From assembly GCA_945613045.1 (NCBI GenBank), contig CALZAG010000065.1, positions 1 to 8,546 on the forward strand: DNA of 8,546 bases, given 5' to 3'. The DNA is from an uncultured Clostridia bacterium (lineage in GTDB: Bacteria > Bacillota > Clostridia > Oscillospirales > Oscillospiraceae). Of the stretch, positions 1 to 5,398 are shown one piece after another; within the stretch, counting starts at the first letter, position 1; the number at the start of each line of letters is the position of its first letter. Both the position numbers and the translations under genes were made by a program. Under the pieces are notes generated by a model. The model worked only from the letters and a program-made list of their open reading frames with translations. It did no database searches and was not told the DNA's origin.

Positions 1-21
1 ACCGGCGGCTGCCGGAGAGCT

Positions 22-159
22 ATCCGCATTGAAAACAGCGGTTGTCGTTTTTGCGCCAGCCCGGTTATGTCCTGCGGAGGCAGGCGGTAGATTACCTCTG
101 TCTAAATGACAGGGCGGTTTTTAAACCTTCTGCCCGTAGGGGCGGCCATCGGCCGTCCG
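22..159 (-). repeat. Composite dispersed repeat, copy 1 (minus orientation)
   Basis: Read on the minus strand from 159 down to 22, this copy starts with a REP-like hairpin (136-159) and continues with TGTCATTTAGAC (111-100). An ACCGG-containing segment follows, then GCAAAAACGA (54-45) and TCAATGCGGAT (32-22). The last word matches 6207-6217 in copy 3, and the two before it match copy 2. It carries ACCGGGCTGG where other copies have ACCGGTCGGG, so it looks decayed. The boundaries are approximate because they come from matching words by eye. It encodes nothing recognisable. Confidence 0.6.
136..159 (+). repeat. REP-like hairpin R1
   Basis: The element reads GTAGGGGC, an 11-base core GGCCATCGGCC, then GTCCG. 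The core folds as GGCC/GGCC around a three-base loop. The C-G pair next to it plus two or three flanking pairs extend the stem to about eight pairs. Six related elements occur in the window in both orientations. It is the 5' end of composite copy 1 when read on the minus strand. Confidence 0.75.
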
Positions 160-245
160 TCTGTGAAAATTCGCAGCGGTGCGGAACAGAGCGCGAGTGC
201 AAAATTGACGGTTGCCATTATCACCGGTCGGGTATCGGTGCGTAG

Positions 246-269
246 CGGACGAGCAATGCTCGCCCCTAC
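246..269 (-). repeat. REP-like hairpin R2 (inverted)
   Basis: On the minus strand it has the same GTAGGGGC and GTCCG flanks as R1, but the core is GAGCATTGCTC. Relative to R1, two stem pairs have changed on both sides (G-C to A-T and C-G to G-C), so the hairpin is preserved. With R1 it brackets 136-269 with terminal inverted GTAGGGGC/GCCCCTAC ends, like a small MITE-type unit. Confidence 0.75.
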
Positions 270-299
270 GATGTTTGGGTGTTCTAAAACTGTGCTGCC

Positions 300-323
300 G
301 TAGAGGCGGCCATCGGCCGTCCG
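300..323 (+). repeat. REP-like hairpin R3
   Basis: It is identical to R1 except for one base (GTAGAGGC instead of GTAGGGGC), with the same GGCCATCGGCC core and GTCCG tail. It sits inside composite copy 2 and appears to be extra relative to copy 1. With the inverted R4 (422-440) it brackets a second unit of about 140 bp. Confidence 0.75.
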
Positions 324-421
324 CCCGCCGACAGGCGGGAATGTCATTTAGACAACGGAAACAAAAAGACAATTTCCAGTATCACCGGTCGGGATACCGC
401 AAAAACGATTATTTGAAATGT

Positions 422-440
422 GGCAGCGAACTGCCCCTAC
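422..440 (-). repeat. REP-like hairpin R4 (inverted, divergent)
   Basis: On the plus strand, arms GGCAG (422-426) and CTGCC (431-435) close on a CGAA loop, followed by CCTAC. On the minus strand this keeps GTAGGGGC next to a hairpin, but the core differs from R1-R3. I place it in the family because of the conserved GTAGGGGC end and its position. It is the least certain member. Confidence 0.5.
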
Positions 441-447
441 GGCAGTA

Positions 448-492
448 GGTGTTTACCGGAACGGCATGAGTCATGCCGCTGCGGTAAATACC
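448..492. promoter_or_regulatory. Long nested palindrome upstream of the TRAP permease
   Basis: The outer arms GGTGTTTACCG (448-458) and CGGTAAATACC (482-492) form 11 pairs, one of them G-T. Inside, three-base internal loops (459-461 and 479-481) lead to arms CGGCATGA (462-469) and TCATGCCG (471-478). It ends 26 bases before the chosen start codon and 11 bases before the Shine-Dalgarno. No T-run follows, so it is not an intrinsic terminator in the plus direction. It could be an mRNA leader hairpin, a protein-binding palindrome or another repeat-family hairpin. The sequence does not say which. Confidence 0.6.
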
Positions 493-503
493 AGATAAAA
501 ATG

Positions 504-509
504 AAAGGA
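504..509 (+). promoter_or_regulatory. Ribosome binding site fixing the TRAP permease start
   Basis: AAAGGA lies nine bases before the ATG at 519. In-frame ATGs at 420 and 501 have no usable site: the one at 420 lies in repeat R4, and the one at 501 would overlap the Shine-Dalgarno itself. Confidence 0.65.
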
Positions 510-518
510 TTGTTTGGC

Positions 519-2537
519 ATGTCCCTGTTTAAGAAAAAGGATGAAGCCGTCATGGCTGCTCCCGAGGCCGAGGCCAGGGCGGGCGCCGATACCGTTGAGA
601 CGGTTTCAGCCGCGGACGTCGAAGAGGTCATGAAAAAGTATGACCGCGAGTCCAACACCCGTGTCTGGGTAGGTGTGCCGCAGAAGATAATTCGCTATAT
701 AATGGCGCTGTTTTCCCTGTACTGCATCTATTCCACGCTTGCGAGCAACGCTTCACTCGAGGTTCGTCTGATGATCTTCCTCGGCTGCGTTGTGGTCATG
801 GGCTTTTTGTACTATCCGGCAAGCAAAAAACATGTAACCCCCAATAAAATGCCGTGGTACGACTGGGTCATCATGATCGTCGGCGCGTCGTGCTTCTTCT
901 ATTACGGATTCAACTATGACTCCATAATCGAAGTCCTCACCAGCGCCTCCAGGATGACGCCCCAGTTCATCGTCGTGGGCATCATGGGTATTCTGTGCCT
1001 CATGGAGCTGTGCCGCCGCTGCGTCGGCATCCCCATCCTCTGCGTCGTGGGCGCGCTGCTGGTCTATACCTTCTGGAGTATGCTCTCCAAGGGTATGCAG
1101 CTTAACATGGTGCTCGGCAGAGTTATCTACACCCTGTTCTACGGCACCGGCGGCGTTATCGGCACCCCGATCAACGTCTGCGCAAAGTTCATCGTCGTGT
1201 TCATCGTGTTCGGCGCGTTCCTTGAGCGCACCGGCATCTCAAAGTTCTTCATCGACCTGGCGAACAAGCTGGCCGGCGCGTCCTCGGGCGGCCCGGCAAA
1301 GGTCGCGGTCATCTCCTCGGCGCTGTGCGGCATGGTGTCCGGCTCCTCGGTCGGCAACACCGTCACCACCGGCTCCGTGACCATCCCCATGATGAAGAAG
1401 ACCGGCTATAAGCCCGAATTCGCGGGCGCCGTCGAGGCGGCCGCATCCACCGGCGGCCAGATCATGCCCCCCATCATGGGCGCGGCGGCCTTCCTCATGG
1501 CCGAGTACCTCGGCGTCAGCTACGGCACCGTCGCCCTGAAGGCCATCCTCCCCGCGTTCCTGTACTTTGCCGGCATTTTCATCGCCGTCCACCTTGAAGC
1601 CAAAAAGCTCGGGCTCAAGGGCATCGACCGCAAGGACATGGCACCCGGCAGGGAGCTCGTTTCCAAAATATATCTTCTCCTGCCCATCGTGCTGCTGATA
1701 GTTCTGGTCAGCATGAACGTGTACACCATGCAGAAGGCGGCGGCGCTGTCGATCGTGGCGGCAATCGTCGTCGGCATCATCAATAAGGACAGCCGCCTCA
1801 CTCCCGCCCGCTTTCTCGAGGCTCTCGAGGCAGGCGGCAAGGGTACCATCACCGTTGCGACGGCCTGCGCGATGGCGGGCATTATCGCCGGCTGCATCAC
1901 CGTTACCGGACTTGCCTCCAGGCTCATCACCGCGATCGTCGCCCTGTCCGGCAACACCCTCATCATCGGCCTGTTCCTGACCATGATCTGCTGCATCATC
2001 CTCGGCATGGGCGTCCCCACCACCGCGAACTACTGCATCATGGCGGCGACCTGCGCCCCCATCCTCATGAAGCTCGGCATTCCCGACGTCGCGGCGCATT
2101 TCTTCGTGTTCTACTTCGGCATCGTCGCGGATATAACTCCTCCCGTCGCCCTCGCGGCATACGCGGGAAGCGCGATCGCAAAGTCAAACCCAATGCGAAC
2201 GGGCATCAATGCGACAAAGCTTGCGATAGCGGCCTTTATCGTGCCCTATGTGTTCGCCTACAGCCCCTCGCTGCTGTTCGTTGACGTCGGCGGCGTATTC
2301 GACGTGGTTCTTATCTGCGTGTCCGCGCTGCTGGGTATCTACGGCGTCGCGGCGGGTCTGAACGGCTTCGTCGGCAAGACGATCAACCCGCTGTTCAGGG
2401 CACTGCTCATCATCGGCGGCCTGACCCTCATTATCCCCGGCTGGCAGACCGACCTGATCGGTCTCGTGATAGTAGGCGGTATCTCCGCTTATCAGATACT
2501 CACGGCAAAGCGCGAAAACAACGCCGCTGCCGCGTAA
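519..2537 (+). CDS. TRAP transporter fused permease, TAXI type (4TM/12TM, DctQM)
   Basis: This is the membrane component of a tripartite ATP-independent periplasmic transporter. In the family, small and large permease domains are fused, and ion-gradient-driven uptake uses an extracytoplasmic TAXI substrate-binding protein. The product is 672 residues, normal for the fused form. An acidic/Ala-rich cytoplasmic tail (about 1-55) leads into the DctQ-like helices (about 57-200, with GFLYYP at 95-100), then the DctM-like domain. Family hallmarks seen are SGSSVGNTVTTGS, GGQIMPPIMG (312-321), GMGVPTTANY (496-505) and ADITPPVALAAY (from 537). These match TAXI-TRAP permeases closely. The start at 519 is chosen for its AAAGGA site; upstream ATGs extend only into repeats. 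No binding-protein gene lies downstream; it may be before base 1. The substrate cannot be read from sequence. A strong terminator follows the stop. Confidence 0.95.
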   Translation: MSLFKKKDEAVMAAPEAEARAGADTVETVSAADVEEVMKKYDRESNTRVWVGVPQKIIRYIMALFSLYCIYSTLASNASLEVRLMIFLGCVVVMGFLYYPASKKHVTPNKMPWYDWVIMIVGASCFFYYGFNYDSIIEVLTSASRMTPQFIVVGIMGILCLMELCRRCVGIPILCVVGALLVYTFWSMLSKGMQLNMVLGRVIYTLFYGTGGVIGTPINVCAKFIVVFIVFGAFLERTGISKFFIDLANKLAGASSGGPAKVAVISSALCGMVSGSSVGNTVTTGSVTIPMMKKTGYKPEFAGAVEAAASTGGQIMPPIMGAAAFLMAEYLGVSYGTVALKAILPAFLYFAGIFIAVHLEAKKLGLKGIDRKDMAPGRELVSKIYLLLPIVLLIVLVSMNVYTMQKAAALSIVAAIVVGIINKDSRLTPARFLEALEAGGKGTITVATACAMAGIIAGCITVTGLASRLITAIVALSGNTLIIGLFLTMICCIILGMGVPTTANYCIMAATCAPILMKLGIPDVAAHFFVFYFGIVADITPPVALAAYAGSAIAKSNPMRTGINATKLAIAAFIVPYVFAYSPSLLFVDVGGVFDVVLICVSALLGIYGVAAGLNGFVGKTINPLFRALLIIGGLTLIIPGWQTDLIGLVIVGGISAYQILTAKRENNAAAA

Positions 2538-2554
2538 AATCCATCTATAACTCA

Positions 2555-2587
2555 AAAAATCACCGGTCAAAATGACCGGTGATTTTT
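2555..2587. terminator. Bidirectional intrinsic terminator between convergent genes
   Basis: A perfect 15-bp stem (2555-2569 with 2573-2587) has an AAA loop. The GC part is CACCGGTCA/TGACCGGTG and the A/T ends supply U-runs on both strands. It begins 17 bases after the TRAP permease stop. On the minus strand it also lies downstream of the stalk-protein gene, ending transcription of the leftward operon. Its arm shares ATCACCGGTC with the composite repeats at 220-231 and 382-391. Confidence 0.9.
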
Positions 2588-2654
2588 CAGCTTGTCAAGC
2601 TTTATGTCCCTGCGAATACCGGGAACGCGAGTGCTGAATATCTCTCCATTGTCT

Positions 2655-2687
2655 CCGGCCGGGCGGCGGCAAAAGTGATTATTTGAA
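2655..2687 (+). repeat. Partial copy of the composite repeat (tail segment)
   Basis: Aligned without gaps to 385-417, 26 of 33 bases match by my count. The match includes CCGG.CGGG and an almost continuous run from GCAAAA to GATTATTTGAA. It lies between the terminator and the end of the stalk-protein gene, again in a non-coding gap. No REP-like hairpin accompanies it. The rest of 2588-2706 shows nothing recognisable. Confidence 0.55.
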
Positions 2688-2706
2688 GGCTGCGCGACAG
2701 GATAAA

Positions 2707-3339
2707 TCAATGGGAGAGGCTTATGACCGACTCGGAGTGGATGACTTCCAGCTCCTGGCCGCTGTACTGGCCCTTATACTTCCAGTCGACGGACACGGGC
2801 ACGTCCGCGCTCTGTCCGGCGGGGAGGGCTATCTCCGTGCTGTAGGTGAACAGGAACGTCTCGACGACGGAGTTGGGCGAGTCGACCTCGACGGCGTGGG
2901 TGGTGCCGGAGGCGGAGGAGCCGTTCACCGTTATAGTGTATGCGCGCGCTCCTATGCCCACGGAATATGAGCGGGCATAGACCTTGAAGGTCAGCAGCAC
3001 CGTGCCGCCGTCCTTTTCCGAGGCAGTCCACTGGGTCCGGGTGTTGATGCCGCAGCCGGTGTCCGAGTCGAACGCGCCGTAGGCGATCACCTTTCCCGCG
3101 GGCTCGGAGCTCGGCGCCGGCGTGGGCGTGGGTGTGGGTTCGGGAGTCTCGGCGGGTACCGGCGTTTCCGTCGGGCGCGCCGTGGGCAGGGCGGGGTCAA
3201 GGCTCTCCACGGGCGGCTCGGTCGCCTCGGGCCTGTCCTCCCCGCCGTCGAAAAAGCCCATCGCCCATGCGGCGACTCCGGCTATGATGAGCAGCACCAG
3301 TACGAATGCCGCAAAAACATATGCTGTCTGCTTGTTCAT
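2707..3339 (-). CDS. Membrane-anchored protein of unknown function with Pro/Thr-rich stalk
   Basis: I do not recognise the family. The 210-residue product begins with a short N-terminus and one hydrophobic segment (about 7-29), an uncleaved-looking membrane anchor. An acidic Pro/Thr/Glu-rich stalk follows (about 34-81) with TPEPTPTPTPAP in its second half. A C-terminal domain of about 130 residues (82-210) is rich in Val, Thr, Ser and Tyr and looks beta-rich, with a single Cys (96). This architecture usually displays a small domain outside the membrane (inference). The start is supported by AGGAGG (minus strand, 3352-3347) seven bases before the ATG. That site overlaps the birA stop codon, so the gene is very likely co-transcribed and perhaps translationally coupled with birA. 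The bidirectional terminator at 2555-2587 ends the unit. A secreted ligand-binding or adhesive role is possible but unsupported. Confidence 0.8.
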   Translation of the reverse strand: MNKQTAYVFAAFVLVLLIIAGVAAWAMGFFDGGEDRPEATEPPVESLDPALPTARPTETPVPAETPEPTPTPTPAPSSEPAGKVIAYGAFDSDTGCGINTRTQWTASEKDGGTVLLTFKVYARSYSVGIGARAYTITVNGSSASGTTHAVEVDSPNSVVETFLFTYSTEIALPAGQSADVPVSVDWKYKGQYSGQELEVIHSESVISLSH

Positions 3340-3350
3340 GATCTGTCCTC

Positions 3351-4094
3351 CTATACCTGAGTTATGCTGACCTCGCCGCTGTGAACGGTCCTCACGCCGC
3401 CGTCGGGCAGTCTGAGAACGAGGCCGAAATCATCGCTTATATCCTCCGCAACGGCCGTGAACACCCCGCCGGTCAGGGGCGAGACCTCGACAGTACGGCC
3501 CAGCACGAAGCAGCGGCGTCTGTAATCATCCAGTAACGCGGCGGGCCCGGTTTTCCATGTTTCATACATTGCGCAAAGCTCCGATATTATCGCGGAGATC
3601 AGCTTGCCGCGCTCATACACAATGCCCGTCTGCGAATACAGCGAGCCGGCCGTGCCGCGCAGCTCCCCGGGAAAATCCTGCGGCCTTGTGATGACGTTCA
3701 GGCCGATGCCCATCACGACATATTCCGCGCCGTCTGCCTTCACCGAGCCTTCGCAGAGGATGCCGCAGATCTTTTTCCCTTTCAGGAACAGATCGTTTAC
3801 CCACTTTATCCCCGGCGCGACGCCGCACACACGCTCTATCGCCCGGCAGACCGCTACGGCGGCTCCGGCGGTGAGGCTCCCGATACATTCGGCGCCGGAG
3901 TCCGGCCTCAGGAGCATTGACATATATATGCCCAGCCCGGGAGCGGAGGCAAAGCTCCTGCCCATCCTGCCGCGTCCCGCGGTCTGGGCGTTGGCGATAA
4001 CGACCGTGCCCTCCGGCGCGCCCTCCGCCGCCCGCTTTTTCAGGTATGTGTTTGTCGAATCGAGAGACTCAAATGCCTCGAGCTTTATTTCCAT
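3351..4094 (-). CDS. birA: Biotin--[acetyl-CoA-carboxylase] ligase, monofunctional (no HTH)
   Basis: The enzyme activates biotin with ATP to biotinyl-AMP and transfers it to the lysine of biotin carboxyl carrier domains, in the cytoplasm. The 247-residue product has STNTYL (13-18), the biotinyl-AMP loop GRGRMGR (40-46), KWVND (97-101), KKICGIL (107-113) and a GIGLNV motif, followed by a small C-terminal domain. KWVND departs from the usual KWPND by Pro to Val. The N-terminal winged helix of bifunctional BirA is absent: the catalytic domain starts almost at residue 1. It is therefore a class I ligase and should not repress biotin genes itself. The start at 4094 has AGGAGA six bases upstream; the longer open frame to 4406 is only an antisense-free shadow of the transporter gene. 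It overlaps the upstream transporter gene by 26 bp and abuts the next gene's ribosome binding site. Confidence 0.95.
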   Translation of the reverse strand: MEIKLEAFESLDSTNTYLKKRAAEGAPEGTVVIANAQTAGRGRMGRSFASAPGLGIYMSMLLRPDSGAECIGSLTAGAAVAVCRAIERVCGVAPGIKWVNDLFLKGKKICGILCEGSVKADGAEYVVMGIGLNVITRPQDFPGELRGTAGSLYSQTGIVYERGKLISAIISELCAMYETWKTGPAALLDDYRRRCFVLGRTVEVSPLTGGVFTAVAEDISDDFGLVLRLPDGGVRTVHSGEVSITQV

Positions 4095-5160
4095 TGATCT
4101 TCTCCTCTGTTCTTGCGCGTCTGAGCTTGAAATAATGTACCGCCATAAGGATGATGAATACGCTGCTGCAGTAGCCGAAAATCGGGTAGACGACGCCGAT
4201 GAGGTCGCCGAAGCCGAAGAGGCTGCCGCCGAACATACACAGGGCGCACACGGCGGTGAACCCAACGCGGTTTTTCCCGACCGCGGGCAGCTTCGCGCCG
4301 ACCATGCCGACAAACGCCACCAGCGAGGAAAGCCCCGTTCCGAACATCGCCAGCAGGAGCAAAAGCCCGTAGATCCAGCCGAAAACTCTGCCCTTTGCCT
4401 GGGCAAAAGCCAGCATGGGCAGCTCCGCCGCCGTCACGGACGGACTCGCGCTGACCGAGACGAGCACGCTGCCTGCAATGAGAAGCAGCAGCGCTACACC
4501 CAGGGAGATGCCGCCGACCGCGGCTTTTTTGCTTTTTACAAACTCACCCAGCGGCGCGATCATGGCGATGCTGCCGAAAAGGTTATAGCAGGCGAACGAG
4601 ACCGCCGCCACGGGCCACGAGCCCATCAGCGCGCTGCCGCCGCTCTGCGGCTCGGGAATGCTTACGCCGCTCTGCGCAAGGCTCCATATACCGAAGGCGA
4701 GAGTGACTGCCGCGAGCACCGGTACTGTTGCCGAAAAGGCCGAGACCATGCCCGAAAAGCCCGCGAGCGAAACAAGCGCCACCACGGCGACGAAAAGCCC
4801 CGAGCCTATCCACTGCGGCAGGCCGATAAGCTGCCCGAGCAGCGCGCCCACGCCCGCGCTCATGATCGTGCCGACGCCGAACAGAAACAGCAGCTCCAAA
4901 AGCGTCACCGCGCCCCGCAGCAGGGGCAGCTCCCAGCATACCACAAGCTTATCTATCTCCTCCGCCCGCGTCATGCGGCCGAGCAGTATCATCATAACGC
5001 CCACCGCGAGCAGCAGCGCGATCGCCAGCAGCAGGCCGAACAGCCCGTTTTTCCCGAAGGAGCCGAAGAACTGCCAGAGCTCCTGCCCCGAAACGTAGCC
5101 CGCCCCGAGAAAGCAGCCGGCAAAGGTCAGTCCCAGCTTGAGCGCACCTATCTTTTTCAT
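4069..5160 (-). CDS. YkvI-family (COG3949) integral membrane transporter
   Basis: The predicted polytopic membrane protein has 363 residues and about ten hydrophobic helices. It resembles the YkvI family, which is related to amino-acid/sodium symporters of the APC/LeuT-type fold; substrates are mostly unknown. The clearest signature is the N-terminal broken-helix motif GAGYVSGQE (19-27), preceded by GLTFAGCFL and followed by a Phe-rich stretch. A cytoplasmic tail of Lys/Arg-rich residues ends the protein. The start at 5160 is chosen because GGAGG (minus strand) lies four bases upstream. The open frame extends 21 codons further without support. It is the first gene of a leftward operon with birA (26-bp overlap) and the stalk protein, divergent from a TetR gene. 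An amino acid or similar small solute is the likely substrate. A link to biotin is suggested only by adjacency. Confidence 0.85.
   Translation of the reverse strand: MKKIGALKLGLTFAGCFLGAGYVSGQELWQFFGSFGKNGLFGLLLAIALLLAVGVMMILLGRMTRAEEIDKLVVCWELPLLRGAVTLLELLFLFGVGTIMSAGVGALLGQLIGLPQWIGSGLFVAVVALVSLAGFSGMVSAFSATVPVLAAVTLAFGIWSLAQSGVSIPEPQSGGSALMGSWPVAAVSFACYNLFGSIAMIAPLGEFVKSKKAAVGGISLGVALLLLIAGSVLVSVSASPSVTAAELPMLAFAQAKGRVFGWIYGLLLLLAMFGTGLSSLVAFVGMVGAKLPAVGKNRVGFTAVCALCMFGGSLFGFGDLIGVVYPIFGYCSSVFIILMAVHYFKLRRARTEEKINGNKARGI
4101..4106 (-). promoter_or_regulatory. Ribosome binding site fixing the birA start
   Basis: On the minus strand AGGAGA stands six bases before the ATG at 4094. It lies inside the 3' end of the transporter gene. 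It decides against the upstream in-frame ATG at 4406, whose extra 104 residues are Ser/Ala/Cys/Arg-rich out-of-frame translation. Confidence 0.8.
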
Positions 5161-5162
5161 AG

Positions 5163-5169
5163 CACCTCC
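5163..5169 (-). promoter_or_regulatory. Ribosome binding site fixing the transporter start
   Basis: The minus-strand sequence GGAGGTG ends two bases before the ATG at 5160, with its GGAGG core four bases away. The spacing is short but usable. It supports MKKIGALKLG as the N-terminus rather than the upstream in-frame ATG at 5223, which lies upstream of the proposed promoter -10. Confidence 0.7.
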
Positions 5170-5199
5170 AAAACCGGCCCTTGATCCGGTCCTGATAAT

Positions 5200-5228
5200 A
5201 ATATAAGCGTTTGCCGCCGCCAAGTAAA
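5200..5228 (-). promoter_or_regulatory. Candidate sigma-A promoter of the transporter-birA operon
   Basis: Reading leftward, TTTACT (5228-5223) and TATATT (5205-5200) are separated by 17 bases. They match the -35 and -10 consensus at 4/6 and 5/6. Transcription would begin near 5193, giving a leader of about 33 bases. That leader contains an inverted repeat, ACCGG at 5173-5177 and CCGGT at 5186-5190. This is a sequence match only. Confidence 0.5.
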
Positions 5229-5338
5229 GGCCAAAATTGCCGCACCTGCATCAAACCCCGGAAATCGGCCACAGCATCTTCAAACGGCCGCAAATGAGTG
5301 GACAAAAAACGCCAATTTGCAAAATTTTCATCACACTG

Positions 5339-5367
5339 TTGATTATTTGATCGAAATATTGTACAAT
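5339..5367 (+). promoter_or_regulatory. Promoter of the TetR gene with palindrome over the -10
   Basis: TTGATT (5339-5344) and TACAAT (5362-5367) stand 17 bases apart in an AT-rich dip, a good sigma-A-type promoter. A perfect 10-bp palindrome, ATTGTACAAT (5358-5367), coincides with the -10. It is a plausible operator where the TetR protein could repress its own gene (inference). Confidence 0.65.
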
Positions 5368-5398
5368 TATTAATACCTAACAGAAAGAAGGGCTTTTT

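Larger units (their letters stand above)
246..417 (+). repeat. Composite dispersed repeat, copy 2 (plus orientation)
   Basis: This copy opens with an inverted REP-like hairpin (246-269) and a linker containing GGGTGTTCTAAAA and GCTGCCG, which resembles 6051-6080 in copy 3. It then has a second REP-like hairpin (300-323) and a small GC hairpin with arms CCCGCC (324-329) and GGCGGG (334-339). TGTCATTTAGAC (342-353), CAATTTCC, ACCGGTCGGG (384-393) and GCAAAAACGA (399-408) follow. Copy 1 has 24 bases between its REP hairpin and the 12-mer, but this copy has 72. The extra length is about the size of the 300-323 hairpin plus its flank, which suggests a nested REP insertion (inference). Confidence 0.6.
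1..447. repeat. Repeat-filled non-coding region upstream of the TRAP permease
   Basis: This stretch holds no credible gene. The short open frames in it have no ribosome binding site and run through palindromes. It contains two copies of a composite repeat in opposite orientation (about 159 down to 22, and about 246 to 417) and four REP-like hairpins (136-159, 246-269, 300-323, 422-440). A further ACCGGTCGGG word lies at 223-232. Seen directly: the 12-mer GTCTAAATGACA at 100-111 recurs as its reverse complement at 342-353, and the 10-mer TCGTTTTTGC at 45-54 recurs as its reverse complement at 399-408. In both copies 45 bases separate the two words. That shared spacing makes chance unlikely. 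No clear promoter for the downstream gene could be picked out. Confidence 0.8.

Noticed and set aside
136..323. Possible CRISPR array from the repeated 24-base element
   Set aside because: Only a few copies are present, they are in mixed orientation with unequal spacing, and no cas genes or uniform spacers are seen. The units are REP-like hairpins.
42..448. Small open frames in the repeat region as candidate peptides
   Set aside because: They lack ribosome binding sites and consist of translated palindromes and repeats.
1239..2099. 286-codon minus-strand open frame inside the TRAP permease gene
   Set aside because: The translation is Gly/Asp/His/Arg-rich low complexity, typical of the antisense of a membrane protein gene.
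3604..5184. 526-codon plus-strand open frame across the transporter and birA region
   Set aside because: It is antisense to two well-recognised genes. Its translation is rich in Arg, Ala, Glu and His with low complexity, and it has no ribosome binding site; high GC suppresses stops.
5342..5351. GATTATTTGA in the TetR promoter as another copy of the composite repeat tail
   Set aside because: Only this short AT-rich word matches 407-416 and 2677-2686. The flanks differ, and in an AT-rich promoter it is likely chance.
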